DNA of 64,000 nt from assembly GCF_003574295.1 (NCBI RefSeq), contig NZ_BHGK01000001.1, positions 1,426,001-1,490,000 of the forward strand, written 5' to 3'. This DNA is from Mediterraneibacter butyricigenes. GTDB lineage: Bacteria > Bacillota > Clostridia > Lachnospirales > Lachnospiraceae. This document shows positions 33,765 through 41,623 of the stretch, one piece after another; within the stretch, counting starts at the first letter, position 1, and each line of letters starts with the position of its first letter. The notes beneath the pieces are model-generated. The model saw nothing but the letters and a program-made list of their open reading frames with translations. It was not told the DNA's origin and made no database searches. Position numbers and translations under genes: made by a program.

Positions 33765-33807
33765 TCTCACATTTCATATTAAATTTTTGAATTCTACAAA
33801 CTGGAAG

Positions 33808-34326
33808 TTATAGTGCAATCTTTTTCCATTTTCTAATCTTGGTTCTAAAGGTTCCGAACGGAGCAACTGTATTAACATGTATGAATTTGTATACTTCCCA
33901 GACAGCTGTTTTAGTTGCTTCGTCAGCCCATTTTCTCATATGTGGTTTAAATAATTCTTCATCACTCAGAGAATCAATCATTGCATAAATAGAGTTGATA
34001 TTCTCATTCAATCTGTCTTTCAATTCTTGCAGTGACAGCTGAGCATATGTATCTGTGAACCATTGATATAATTCGCCAAGCTGATTCCACTTAAAATTAT
34101 CCGAAGGAGTTTTGACAGGAATACCCTTTCTTTCGTCTGATTCCCATTTAATAACAAGAGTTGTCCAGCCAACCTGATAAGCAAGATTTTCTGCCGGAGT
34201 TCGATCGACCTCATCAATTCTCTTATCTTTTAAATGCTCCGGAATATCATTAAATTCTGAAATATACTTTGCAAAGCTTTTATTTATCTCGTTTTTAAGC
34301 TCGTCTTTATTCTCATATGTTCTCAA
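33808..34326 (-). CDS. ClbS/DfsB family four-helix protein
   Basis: A 172-residue protein of the DUF1706 family: ELKNEINKSFAKYISEFNDI at the N-terminus, RTPAENLAYQVGWTTLVIKW, FKWNQLGELYQWF and the C-terminal APFGTFRTKIRKWKK. ClbS of colibactin producers hydrolyses the toxin cyclopropane and protects DNA; other members have no known role. Here it is cargo of the element. Whether it acts on colibactin or another agent cannot be told from sequence. Confidence 0.8.
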   Translation of the reverse strand: MRTYENKDELKNEINKSFAKYISEFNDIPEHLKDKRIDEVDRTPAENLAYQVGWTTLVIKWESDERKGIPVKTPSDNFKWNQLGELYQWFTDTYAQLSLQELKDRLNENINSIYAMIDSLSDEELFKPHMRKWADEATKTAVWEVYKFIHVNTVAPFGTFRTKIRKWKKIAL

Positions 34327-34380
34327 TAGTCTATCTCCTCAGCTTCCGATTTTCCAGTTTCAAAAAAAGGATTTTTCAAA

Positions 34381-34983
34381 TTAGTCTTTGCAAATAACCT
34401 TTGAACCTTCACCATCAATTACAATTCCCTGATGGTTGTTAATAGGGCATAGATTCAAATCCGAAAACTCAGTCATTATTTTCTCGGTAACTTTCTTAAA
34501 TGGTGCTGTAAGATAATGCGGAAGAACATAGAAATCAATCAAATCAAGCCCTGCATCATCTTCTTGTGAGTAGTCCTCCGGCTTTTCATCCATTTGCTCG
34601 ATATATTGGATGCTTGGAGCGCATATAATTGCGCCTGCCGACTCGCCGATCATCAATTTTCCATTTACCAATTCCTTTTTCAGCAACCCATCAGTTCTTG
34701 TTTTACGGAGTTGGTCCATAAGAAAGAAAGAATTTCCGCCGGTAAAATATATCACATCTGCATCTTCAAAAACAGACTGTATCGTTGAATAAGCCTCCGT
34801 TGAAATATCAATTTCAGTTACGATTGCTCCCAACTTTTTGAATAATTTTCGAGCCGAGCCGACATAACCGGTGTAGCCTTCACACAACGAAGCTGTTGGA
34901 ATAAATGCGACTTTCTTATTTTCAATTTCTTCTTTTATCAGACTTCCTACACTTGAAAAGTGCGAACATAAAAATAGTTTCAT
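34381..34983 (-). CDS. Peptidase E-like (S51) protein
   Basis: A 200-residue protein with the S51/class I glutamine-amidotransferase-like fold. Visible motifs are VAFIPTASLCEGY, DADVIYFTGGNSFFL and GKLMIGESAGAIICAP, where the Ser in GESAGA is the nucleophile, and PHYLTAPF with NNHQGIV near the end. Peptidase E cleaves Asp-X dipeptides. The start is ATG 34,983 behind AAAGGAGA. It lies upstream of the ClbS-like gene in the same direction with a 54-base gap, so they may be cotranscribed. Confidence 0.8.
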   Translation of the reverse strand: MKLFLCSHFSSVGSLIKEEIENKKVAFIPTASLCEGYTGYVGSARKLFKKLGAIVTEIDISTEAYSTIQSVFEDADVIYFTGGNSFFLMDQLRKTRTDGLLKKELVNGKLMIGESAGAIICAPSIQYIEQMDEKPEDYSQEDDAGLDLIDFYVLPHYLTAPFKKVTEKIMTEFSDLNLCPINNHQGIVIDGEGSKVICKD

Positions 34984-35059
34984 CAATATTCTCCTTTATA
35001 AATACCGATTTGTTACTCACATGATATCATATTTTTTCTTCAATTACATCCACCTAATT

Positions 35060-35233
35060 TTAATATACTGCCTGTCGACTTGCTTCTGTAACCAGCATCC
35101 GGTTAATCTTCTCCTGCATTGTTTCCTTTGCATTTTCATTGAAATGATAACGGACAACATAGACTGTCTGCCCGATTTTCTTTGTAAATGTGTTACCCTC
35201 TGTTTTTGTATTCATCATTTTTTCCATAATCAT
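35060..35233 (-). CDS. tnpW: TnpW-like small transposon protein
   Basis: A 57-residue gene, start ATG 35,233 behind AGAAAGGA. Its core TFTKKIGQTVYVVRYHFNEN followed by AKETMQEKINRML matches the TnpW family of Tn4451-type mobilizable elements (a KIG-T-YVV core, then a short helix ending in a basic tail). Function is unknown. Together with the relaxase scrap at 35,554 it marks remains of a mobilizable element. Confidence 0.65.
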   Translation of the reverse strand: MIMEKMMNTKTEGNTFTKKIGQTVYVVRYHFNENAKETMQEKINRMLVTEASRQAVY

Positions 35234-35553
35234 TTTTCCTTTCTTTTGGAGCCCCAGCAGAGAGTCATTCCATTGGTCTCTGTCAGAACATTATTCTTTA
35301 AATCAGGCCCAAAATGGGCACTTCCAGTTTCACAGGCTACCTATATATAGCCTTTTCATTTTTGCTTGCAAAAAGCCTTGTGATCACAGCACTTTTTTAA
35401 CGTAAAAAGCGTTTTAATATGATACAGCCAACGACAAGAAGCATATCTAACAAATATCATTGTCTATCACTTCTGTTTTCTCTGCCGATATCTCTCTGGT
35501 TAATGCCTAATAATCTTCCCTGCCAGACAAGACGATAAGTACAGCGTTTGCTT

Positions 35554-35670
35554 CTATCGTGTTTCCAAATACTTTCTTCCATCATACGATGGTTCTTCAT
35601 CAAGTTCCAGTCCGTGACGTTTACAGATATCTAAAAACATTGTCCGGCAGGCAGAATCGGCTGCAGATTC
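35554..35670 (-). pseudogene. Relaxase (Mob/Pre-like) gene remnant
   Basis: An open stretch of 38 codons reads MFLDICKRHGLELDEEPSYD then GRKYLET, ending at a stop. The pattern of a short helix, KxGLELxEEP and GGRxYLE is typical of plasmid recombination/mobilization proteins near their C-terminal part. Neither the N-terminal catalytic part nor the rest is present. It lies just downstream of a candidate oriT palindrome, as in intact mobilizable elements. The remaining sequence from 35,234 to 36,376 holds no intact gene. Confidence 0.4.
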
Positions 35671-35857
35671 AAAATTTTATTATTCAAAATAAATAAAAAT
35701 GGATTCCACCAAAATACCCATCACCAAAAATGTACTGGACACTTCTATTCATTATATTTGCACCAACAACTTGAAGTTATCTTCCTGCTTACGACTTTCC
35801 AACAACATAAACTCCAAATATCATTTTGATAATATAAAGATACTTCTTTCTTACCCC

Positions 35858-35998
35858 AGAGCAAGATCCACCTGTGTTTAACAATATTGTCTTTCCGACA
35901 AATGTTCTTTCATCAGGTTTTTATCTTGCTGGGGATTCCCCAAACCCATTCTTTCTATTTATGCCGAGGTTACTGTACACATTAGAGCAAGATCCACC
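35858..35998. repeat. Duplicated block with AGAGCAAGATCCACC
   Basis: AGAGCAAGATCCACC occurs at 35,858 and 35,984 in the same direction, 126 bp apart, each followed by a TCTTGCTG-GGATT stretch about 60-80 bp later. The blocks flank a relaxase remnant and look like duplicated mobile-element leader sequence. No gene is seen in them. Confidence 0.5.
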
Positions 35999-36007
35999 CC
36001 GGTAATA

Positions 36008-36032
36008 CCATATCGCTATTTTAGCAATATGG
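36008..36032. other. Hairpin in the non-coding region
   Basis: CCATATCGCTA (36,008) pairs with TAGCAATATGG (36,022) with a short T loop and one mismatch. It lacks a strong T-tract, so a role as terminator is weak. It lies inside the duplicated block. Confidence 0.4.
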
Positions 36033-36206
36033 CATTTTCCGGATGTTGAAATCTTGCTGAGGATTGTGCTCCCCAGTTCCTCACATTCAGCATAAATATA
36101 TACTTAGTTCCCCGAATTTCTTCGGTCACAACACAGGGAGAGAAAATAGGCTAAACAGCCCTATATCCCTGTGAAATCACTATGTGATTAAAAAATAGCA
36201 AGGACA

Positions 36207-36226
36207 GGAAGTGTGTATACACTTCC
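36207..36226 (-). other. Candidate remnant oriT palindrome
   Basis: GGAAGTGTGTATACACTTCC has 8-bp perfect arms around GTAT. An adjacent CAAAATTG/CCAATTTTGG inverted repeat lies at 36,228-36,245. Placed upstream of the relaxase remnant, it fits an origin of transfer of a mobilizable element now lacking its own relaxase. The nic site is not proven. Confidence 0.4.
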
Positions 36227-36376
36227 GCAAAATTGCCAATTTTGGTTCCCTGCCCAAAATTAAAAAATACAAAAAATGGAAAAATCGTATATACCTCATA
36301 ATTCAAATTTTACATTTTTTACTCATACTAATTATTGCGCTCAAATTATTTTTCTTATTTTTTCAATACTCCAAAT

Positions 36377-36412
36377 AAAGAAAAGGACATCAACGATTAA
36401 TTGTTGACATCC
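36377..36412 (-). terminator. Terminator after the restriction-modification locus
   Basis: On the minus strand a 10-bp stem (GGATGTCAAC with GTTGATGTCC, including two G-U pairs) is followed by TTTTCTTT. It lies 123 bases after the stop of the first methyltransferase gene. The gap holds a short C-terminal-like frame (TFTPKDDLELSMECSDGQ) that I cannot assign. Confidence 0.65.
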
Positions 36413-36534
36413 TTCACTTTCAATTTTCTAAGGAAATTTTACTTTGTCAAATTTTGTCCATCACTACATTCCATAGATAATTCTAAATCGTCCTTTGGAG
36501 TAAATGTCCAAATTACCCTTGCCTAATCATTAAG

Positions 36535-37503
36535 CTACTGTTCAAGAGCTAACTTTACAGCTCTCATTACATACCAAAACATTACTGGTGGTATCGCATT
36601 TCCTAATGCTCTATACTGAGCACTTTCACTTTCAATCAACTTGAATGTATCAGGAAAAGATTGTATCCTTGCAACTTCTCTTGGAGTAAAGCGACGATAT
36701 CGCCCACCTTCCATCAATACTGGATCTGTGCTATTAAGCGATACTTTCGCCAAATGTGCACCAACCGTATTACAAGGTTCCTCGATGTTCTGAGCTCTTC
36801 CCTTATTCATTGTAGCCCTATTTCTCATCATTCCATCAACAGCCCTTTGCGAAAAGAAGTACTTCTCATCAACATTTGCTTCAATTACTTCCTTAAGGGG
36901 CACATAATCTTCTTCCCGTTTTATGACCGGATTGGGAAAATCAAATTTGATTCCCAATTCTTTTTTGAATCCAACTATGATAACACGTTCTCTTTTTTGT
37001 GGAACACCATACTCAACAGCCTTCAAAACATGATATGTTACATTATATCCGCTTTCCTCGAACTCTTTAATAATTAAAGGAAATGCTTCTTTCTTATTAG
37101 CTGTAAGTAGCCCTTTTACATTTTCTGCAATAAAGCATTTGGGTTTACGCTCTCTAAGTATTCTACACATTTCAAAGAAAAGCATACCTTTTTCATCTTT
37201 GATACCTAATCGTTTCGGGTTCTGTGCAACAATCGAAAAAGACTGACAAGGAAAACCTCCTGTTAAAATATCAAATTCAGGGAGCTCCTCAGTTTTTACA
37301 GTTCGAATATCTCGATTATCAGGCTTTAACCCAAAATTCTCTTCAAAAATATTGCACGCTGTCTGTTCAAAGTCGTTTGCATATACAATTTCAATGTCAT
37401 TGGAAGCATAATGGTTCCCAAGGTAATCAAAATCTCCTTGCATTCCAACATCAGTGCCTCCGCATCCACAAAACAATGATGCCACTTTTAATTTTACACC
37501 CAT
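36535..37503 (-). CDS. DNA (cytosine-5) methyltransferase 1 of the R-M locus
   Basis: A 322-residue C5-MTase. Motifs: I VASLFCGCGGTDVGMQGD, IV GGFPCQSFSIVAQNPKRLG, VI AENVKGLL, VIII KRERVIIVGF, IX/X FTPREVARIQSFP and YRALGNAIPPVMFW. It overlaps the 3' end of the nuclease gene by ten bases. With the second C5-MTase at 38,915 it brackets the nuclease gene, so the two may modify the two strands of an asymmetric site. The recognition sequence is not deducible. Confidence 0.9.
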   Translation of the reverse strand: MGVKLKVASLFCGCGGTDVGMQGDFDYLGNHYASNDIEIVYANDFEQTACNIFEENFGLKPDNRDIRTVKTEELPEFDILTGGFPCQSFSIVAQNPKRLGIKDEKGMLFFEMCRILRERKPKCFIAENVKGLLTANKKEAFPLIIKEFEESGYNVTYHVLKAVEYGVPQKRERVIIVGFKKELGIKFDFPNPVIKREEDYVPLKEVIEANVDEKYFFSQRAVDGMMRNRATMNKGRAQNIEEPCNTVGAHLAKVSLNSTDPVLMEGGRYRRFTPREVARIQSFPDTFKLIESESAQYRALGNAIPPVMFWYVMRAVKLALEQ

Positions 37504-38915
37504 GCTAATAACTCCTCGTAATGCCCCGCAGCTTCTCTGAATGTAATTTCCATTCCTTCTCGTGGCGTAATATCAATTAAGTCTTGTTTAAACAGTTCAA
37601 CAGGATTCTGAATGATATAGAGCTTAATTTCTGTCTTACTGACCATTAGGCGATATACAAAGTATCTTTCTTTATAACTCTTGGCTGCCTGCCATTCGTT
37701 CGGAGTAAGATGAATTTTATTAAATACGATTGGCTTTGTACTAATGGTTGTTTTAACCTCAATATTTCGTATTGTGTCATCAAGTTCTCTTGAACTAATG
37801 TCATACCCAACACCCAGTTCAGTAGGAATTTTAACAACCAAGTGAACAAGATCTTCTCGTCCTCCAATTTTCAGGCGCTGACACTCATGCCCATGAACCA
37901 AACTTTCTCCAATATCTCCAATATCCTTTGTTTTCAAAGATTCTAAACTCTTCAACTTCTCCATATATGCTGCGAACAGCTGCATCTTCGACTCCGGCTC
38001 TGTCGGGATTTCAGATTCAACAGCAAAGAAGGATGTGATATCAGTTGCAAAATCTGTTTCCCCAGCTTCTCGATTTACATAGCGAAACCAATCGCATCGA
38101 CAATCATTTACATCCTGAATCGTGCCAGACCTATTGGCAATCATAGTATCATATTCAGAAAACCATTCTGTTGAATTGATATATTTTAGAATCGCTTCGT
38201 TTTCGCTGTGATTTATGAAGAATTCCTTGTTATTATAGGAAACTAATAAATTTGCATGTTGCATATAGTCCAAAATATCACCGGCATACCTCGTAACGTC
38301 ACCATCCGCAACATATTCTATTTCCAAATCTCGGTTTCTTTGAATTCGTTGCCAAGTGATAACAACATCTTCATTATCTCTTGTGCATCGGAGATCATTG
38401 AAGATACAGTAGCAAGCCTCCTCTTTCGTGATTCCACATCGTTTTCCAGTGTTCTCCTCGGCAGTCTTGAGTAATTTCAGTATATATTGAGTGGGTTTAA
38501 AATGAATGCCTGCTTCAATCTGCTCTAAAACATCTCTAGATTTGATGTGAGCACCAGGATACTGAAAGTAATATAAGAACAACTTAAAAAACTCAACTAA
38601 GTCATTATGCTCAGCTAATTCTTTTGCCCTTAGCATTGCATGATTATAGTGATTTTCATCCTCGTAAAATAATCCAAATAAAGATGAAATCTCTGTTCTC
38701 CAGTTATTAACCGTTTTTAAGGCAAGGGTAGAATTTCCTGGAAAACACTTAATTGCATTGTTCAAAGAATTGTTAAACTCATCCTTGGGTGCATCACCAA
38801 TTCTTGTGATCTCAGTAGCTATATAAATCAATACATTTTCAACATTCCCCTTAAAACGAGGTCTACAGTGATGTATTCTGAAGAAATATTCTTCAGGAAT
38901 TTGATATACGCTCAT
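37494..38915 (-). CDS. Putative restriction endonuclease with a DUF3883-like nuclease domain
   Basis: A 473-residue protein between two C5-methyltransferase genes. The C-terminal 130 residues carry a PD-(D/E)xK-type core: IGESLVHGHECQRLK, VGYDISSRELDDTIRN and IEVKTTI, with the D and ExK residues placed for metal binding, as in DUF3883 nucleases. The N-terminal 300 residues are mainly helical and contain no recognised domain; they may bind DNA. Its start adjoins the stop of methyltransferase 2 and its end overlaps methyltransferase 1. Restriction is inferred from context. Confidence 0.75.
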   Translation of the reverse strand: MSVYQIPEEYFFRIHHCRPRFKGNVENVLIYIATEITRIGDAPKDEFNNSLNNAIKCFPGNSTLALKTVNNWRTEISSLFGLFYEDENHYNHAMLRAKELAEHNDLVEFFKLFLYYFQYPGAHIKSRDVLEQIEAGIHFKPTQYILKLLKTAEENTGKRCGITKEEACYCIFNDLRCTRDNEDVVITWQRIQRNRDLEIEYVADGDVTRYAGDILDYMQHANLLVSYNNKEFFINHSENEAILKYINSTEWFSEYDTMIANRSGTIQDVNDCRCDWFRYVNREAGETDFATDITSFFAVESEIPTEPESKMQLFAAYMEKLKSLESLKTKDIGDIGESLVHGHECQRLKIGGREDLVHLVVKIPTELGVGYDISSRELDDTIRNIEVKTTISTKPIVFNKIHLTPNEWQAAKSYKERYFVYRLMVSKTEIKLYIIQNPVELFKQDLIDITPREGMEITFREAAGHYEELLAWV

Positions 38916-39967
38916 TAGTTTTTCTCCTCCAACATAGCCATTACCTGCTTCGCAATTGCTTGGGCCATAAGTGGCGGTACAGCATTACCTACCTGACGGA
39001 ATTGCTGCGTCTTATTTCCTAAAAAAATGAAATCATCTGGAAAAGACTGCAATCTTGCACATTCACGTACCGTTGGCACACGATTATATTGATAATGGAA
39101 GTGGTGTCTATGTCCTGTGTCAATTGTTGGTGCCGGTTTGTTGCTAGCAAATCGCGTCCATGCCACATGAAAGTTACGAGATTCACGATACTCTTCAGGA
39201 AGGCTCTTATAATTGCAGCCATCAGGAACAAGAGAAATAATCTTTTTTACCTTTTCAGAATGTGCCGCCGCAACATGATTATGTACCTTTTTTGATCTTT
39301 CACGCATCAGTTTCTGATAGGAATTCGTTGGCTCAGTTGCGTAATCAGAAATATCCTCACCAAGTTCATCCTCCAAAGGTGGCAAGTCAGAGAGTGCCAT
39401 TTTGCAAGTTACCTGTTCTGAAATCTTTTCGGGATACTCAAATTCTACATCTTCTCGAGTTCCAACAAAAACAACTCTCTTTCTATTCTGAGGAACACCA
39501 TAATCAGACGCACAAAGAATCTGATATTTTACTTTATAACCCATTGCAGTAAATTTCTCGATAATACTGTCCTTTATTTGGCCATTGAACAAACTTACAA
39601 GCCCTGGGACATTTTCAATAACAAACGCTCGTGGTTTTATCTCATCAACTAATCTAATATACGAAAGATACAACTTGTTTCTTGGATCATCAAACTTTCT
39701 CGGTCCAGAAAGCGACATACCTTGGCAAGGAGGACCGCCAATAATAATGTCAATTCTCTTATCACCAATTTTTTCCTTTATCTGCTCGTAATCTATTTGA
39801 GTAATATCTCCGCAAATACTTTTAGCACCCTTATGGTTTCTCTCAAATACTTCAAGCGCCTTCTGGTCATTATCAATTCCCAGCAATATATTAAAGCCAG
39901 CGCATTCAAAACCATATGAAAGACCACCAGCTCCACAGAAAAGGTCTATGGCATTATACTGATTCAT
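38915..39967 (-). CDS. DNA (cytosine-5) methyltransferase 2 of the R-M locus
   Basis: A 350-residue C5-MTase starting MNQYNAIDLFCGAGGLSYGF behind AAAGGCGG. Motifs: I AIDLFCGAGGLSYGFECAGF, IV GPPCQGMSLSGPRKFD, VI ENVPGLVSLF, VIII KRVVFVGT, IX/X RECARLQSFPDDF and QVGNAVPPLMAQAI. It differs strongly from methyltransferase 1, so it is not a duplicate. Its start overlaps the end of the small HTH gene by 14 bases, coupling the two. Confidence 0.92.
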   Translation of the reverse strand: MNQYNAIDLFCGAGGLSYGFECAGFNILLGIDNDQKALEVFERNHKGAKSICGDITQIDYEQIKEKIGDKRIDIIIGGPPCQGMSLSGPRKFDDPRNKLYLSYIRLVDEIKPRAFVIENVPGLVSLFNGQIKDSIIEKFTAMGYKVKYQILCASDYGVPQNRKRVVFVGTREDVEFEYPEKISEQVTCKMALSDLPPLEDELGEDISDYATEPTNSYQKLMRERSKKVHNHVAAAHSEKVKKIISLVPDGCNYKSLPEEYRESRNFHVAWTRFASNKPAPTIDTGHRHHFHYQYNRVPTVRECARLQSFPDDFIFLGNKTQQFRQVGNAVPPLMAQAIAKQVMAMLEEKN

Positions 39968-40142
39968 TTTTATCAACCGCCTTTTTTCTTTTATCTTCGG
40001 GCTTCTCCATTTCAGATGGTATTGCCCAATTTTCTCCAAGTTTGAATGCGCCAGGAATCCGATCTTCTGAGCACAGTATTTGAACACGTCTTTGTGATAT
40101 ATTCCACTTTTTGGCTGCTTGACTTGCTGTCATATATTCCAT
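39954..40142 (-). CDS. Small HTH (excisionase/MerR-like) protein ahead of the R-M genes
   Basis: A 62-residue DNA-binding protein: MEYMTASQAAKKWNISQRRV, then QILCSEDRIPGAFKLGENWA and IPSEMEKP. This is the winged-HTH pattern of excisionase or MerR-like domains. It is the first gene of the R-M operon and lies below two GGGACGAATAAA repeats, so a control role in timing of restriction is likely. Confidence 0.75.
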   Translation of the reverse strand: MEYMTASQAAKKWNISQRRVQILCSEDRIPGAFKLGENWAIPSEMEKPEDKRKKAVDKNESV

Positions 40143-40197
40143 CGAATTATCTCCTTCCTCGTTTTCCGCTTATAGACATTAGTTATATTATATTCGA

Positions 40198-40240
40198 GGG
40201 GACGAATAAAAGCAATCATTTATTCCACGGGACGAATAAA
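40198..40240. promoter_or_regulatory. Two GGGACGAATAAA repeats upstream of the R-M operon
   Basis: The 12-mer occurs at 40,199-40,210 and 40,229-40,240, 30 bp apart (about three helical turns), with an inverted TTTATTCC between them. They lie 60-100 bp upstream of the small HTH gene and are likely binding sites for it or for another control protein. Confidence 0.5.
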
Positions 40241-40313
40241 CGATTACTGCAAATGTTCAAAGCAGCAACTTTTCAATCGTTCTTTGACCTATATGCAAAT
40301 AAAATCTTTTTTT

Positions 40314-40793
40314 TCAGATTATCACTTCTTTGGATAAATCATAAGAATATTGATACACAATCATATTATTCTTTATTTCAATGTATACACTATGTGCTTC
40401 TTTCAATAGGGTATTCCATGTATCAACCCATTCAGGTGGTGTGGTATCCAAAAACCACATATTTTCAAAGGCAAATTCAATAGTCCCCCATAAATCATCC
40501 TCTTTGCGCTCAGTTTTTATATTCATACTCATATGTTCTGCAATCTCCAATGCCGCCTTTTGTAAAAACGTAAACTCAACAATTTTCTTAGAATCAGGAA
40601 TCTTCTTATGTTTCTTCATCTGTTCTTCCGCTTTACGAATGATTTCCTTCACCTCTACTTCACGCTGTTTTTTTTCTTCCAATTTTTCTTCTTCTGTCAT
40701 TTTTGCTTTTTCAGCTTCCAGTTCTCTTTTTATTTCTTCATCTTCACTTTTTGCACTATCAAAAAATCTCTTTTCAATCAACATATTCTCCAC
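40314..40793 (-). CDS. Hypothetical coiled-coil protein
   Basis: A 159-residue protein. The first 70 residues are a charged coiled coil (EEEIKRELEAEKAKMTEEEK-like). The rest is an alpha/beta domain (KIVEFTFLQKAALEIAEHMS, then FAFENMWFLDTTPPEWVDTW). It lies between the regulator gene and the small HTH gene, all on the minus strand. No family is recognised. The region 40,143-40,313 between it and the HTH gene holds the repeats. Confidence 0.6.
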   Translation of the reverse strand: MENMLIEKRFFDSAKSEDEEIKRELEAEKAKMTEEEKLEEKKQREVEVKEIIRKAEEQMKKHKKIPDSKKIVEFTFLQKAALEIAEHMSMNIKTERKEDDLWGTIEFAFENMWFLDTTPPEWVDTWNTLLKEAHSVYIEIKNNMIVYQYSYDLSKEVII

Positions 40794-40801
40794 CTACCCA
40801 T

Positions 40802-40840
40802 AAAAAAAGAAACAGTCAACATTTTCGTTACAACTGTTTC
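40802..40840 (-). terminator. Terminator after the XRE regulator gene
   Basis: GAAACAGT (40,809) pairs with ACTGTTTC (40,833); on the minus strand TTTTTTT follows. It separates the regulator gene from the coiled-coil gene. Confidence 0.8.
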
Positions 40841-40842
40841 CT

Positions 40843-41163
40843 TTATTTCTGAAGTCCTCGGAGCATAGCCATTACTACCGCTTGTTCTTTTTCATCAAGA
40901 CCATCCCAAATCTTTAAGACCTCTTGTTGTGACTCAGATAAATTTACCGGAACGTCCATCCCTGCAAAAAACTGAGCCATTGTTACTCCCAGTGCATCAC
41001 ATATTTTTTCCACAGTAAGCATTGTTGGTAGACTTTCTTTAGCAATGATCTTTCCAATCGAAGATTGAGATATACCTGTCAGCTGTGACAACCGATATTT
41101 ACTCATATCACGTTTTTTGCACAAAGCTACAATATTGTCTGCAATATAATCCTCTGTACGCAA
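40843..41163 (-). CDS. XRE-type HTH regulator
   Basis: A 106-residue repressor-like protein. HTH at KYRLSQLTGISQSSIGKIIA followed by LTVEKICDALGVTMAQFFAG, the common Cro/CI layout. The C-terminal 35 residues are helical and acidic. A near-palindrome lies 18 bases upstream of its start, so autoregulation is likely. It may control the R-M genes or the divergent ComF/DprA-like module. Confidence 0.82.
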   Translation of the reverse strand: MRTEDYIADNIVALCKKRDMSKYRLSQLTGISQSSIGKIIAKESLPTMLTVEKICDALGVTMAQFFAGMDVPVNLSESQQEVLKIWDGLDEKEQAVVMAMLRGLQK

Positions 41164-41180
41164 GTAAATACACCTCTTTT

Positions 41181-41216
41181 CCGATAGTAGTTACTTTAAT
41201 TGTACCTACAAATCGG
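41181..41216. promoter_or_regulatory. 36-bp near-palindromic operator of the XRE gene
   Basis: The arms CCGATAGTAGTTAC and GTACCTACAAATCGG flank TTTAATT. The site lies 18 bases upstream of the regulator start, overlapping where its promoter must be. The stretch 41,217-41,600 up to the next gene contains no convincing coding region. Confidence 0.6.
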
Positions 41217-41623
41217 CAAAAATATTAGAGATGTATCTTGAAAGTATTTACTAAGGGAAACAGAAGTATTTGTTCAAAAAAAATAGCACTATATGATATT
41301 GTACTCCATTGCTGTCAATCCACTGTCTAAGCGCTCATATTCTCTTTGTACCTTCTCAATTTTATCATATAGTTCTAGTACTGTCGAACCCTTTATCATT
41401 TTATTTAAATATCAAACTCCTTAGATTACAATACTCTGGCAAGCCAATGAATATCTCTAATAAAAGATAATAAATATATGTATACTGTAACCCATGAGTA
41501 CCGTATACATATAATCCAATTGAAGTTTTCTTTAGATACTGATAATATAGAAGATATAAAAACAAACCAAATATTTTATACCATATAGTATTTTCATCTT
41601 CCAAAAATAAGAGGAGGTAACCA

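Noticed and set aside
35021-35881. Several plus-strand frames in the accessory gap
   Set aside because: They lie opposite the tnpW gene and the relaxase scrap, have low-complexity translations and no ribosome sites.
41401-41604. 67-codon minus-strand frame before the ComF-like gene
   Set aside because: Its composition follows the AT-rich DNA (many Tyr, Leu, Ile), it has no ribosome site and no recognised motif.
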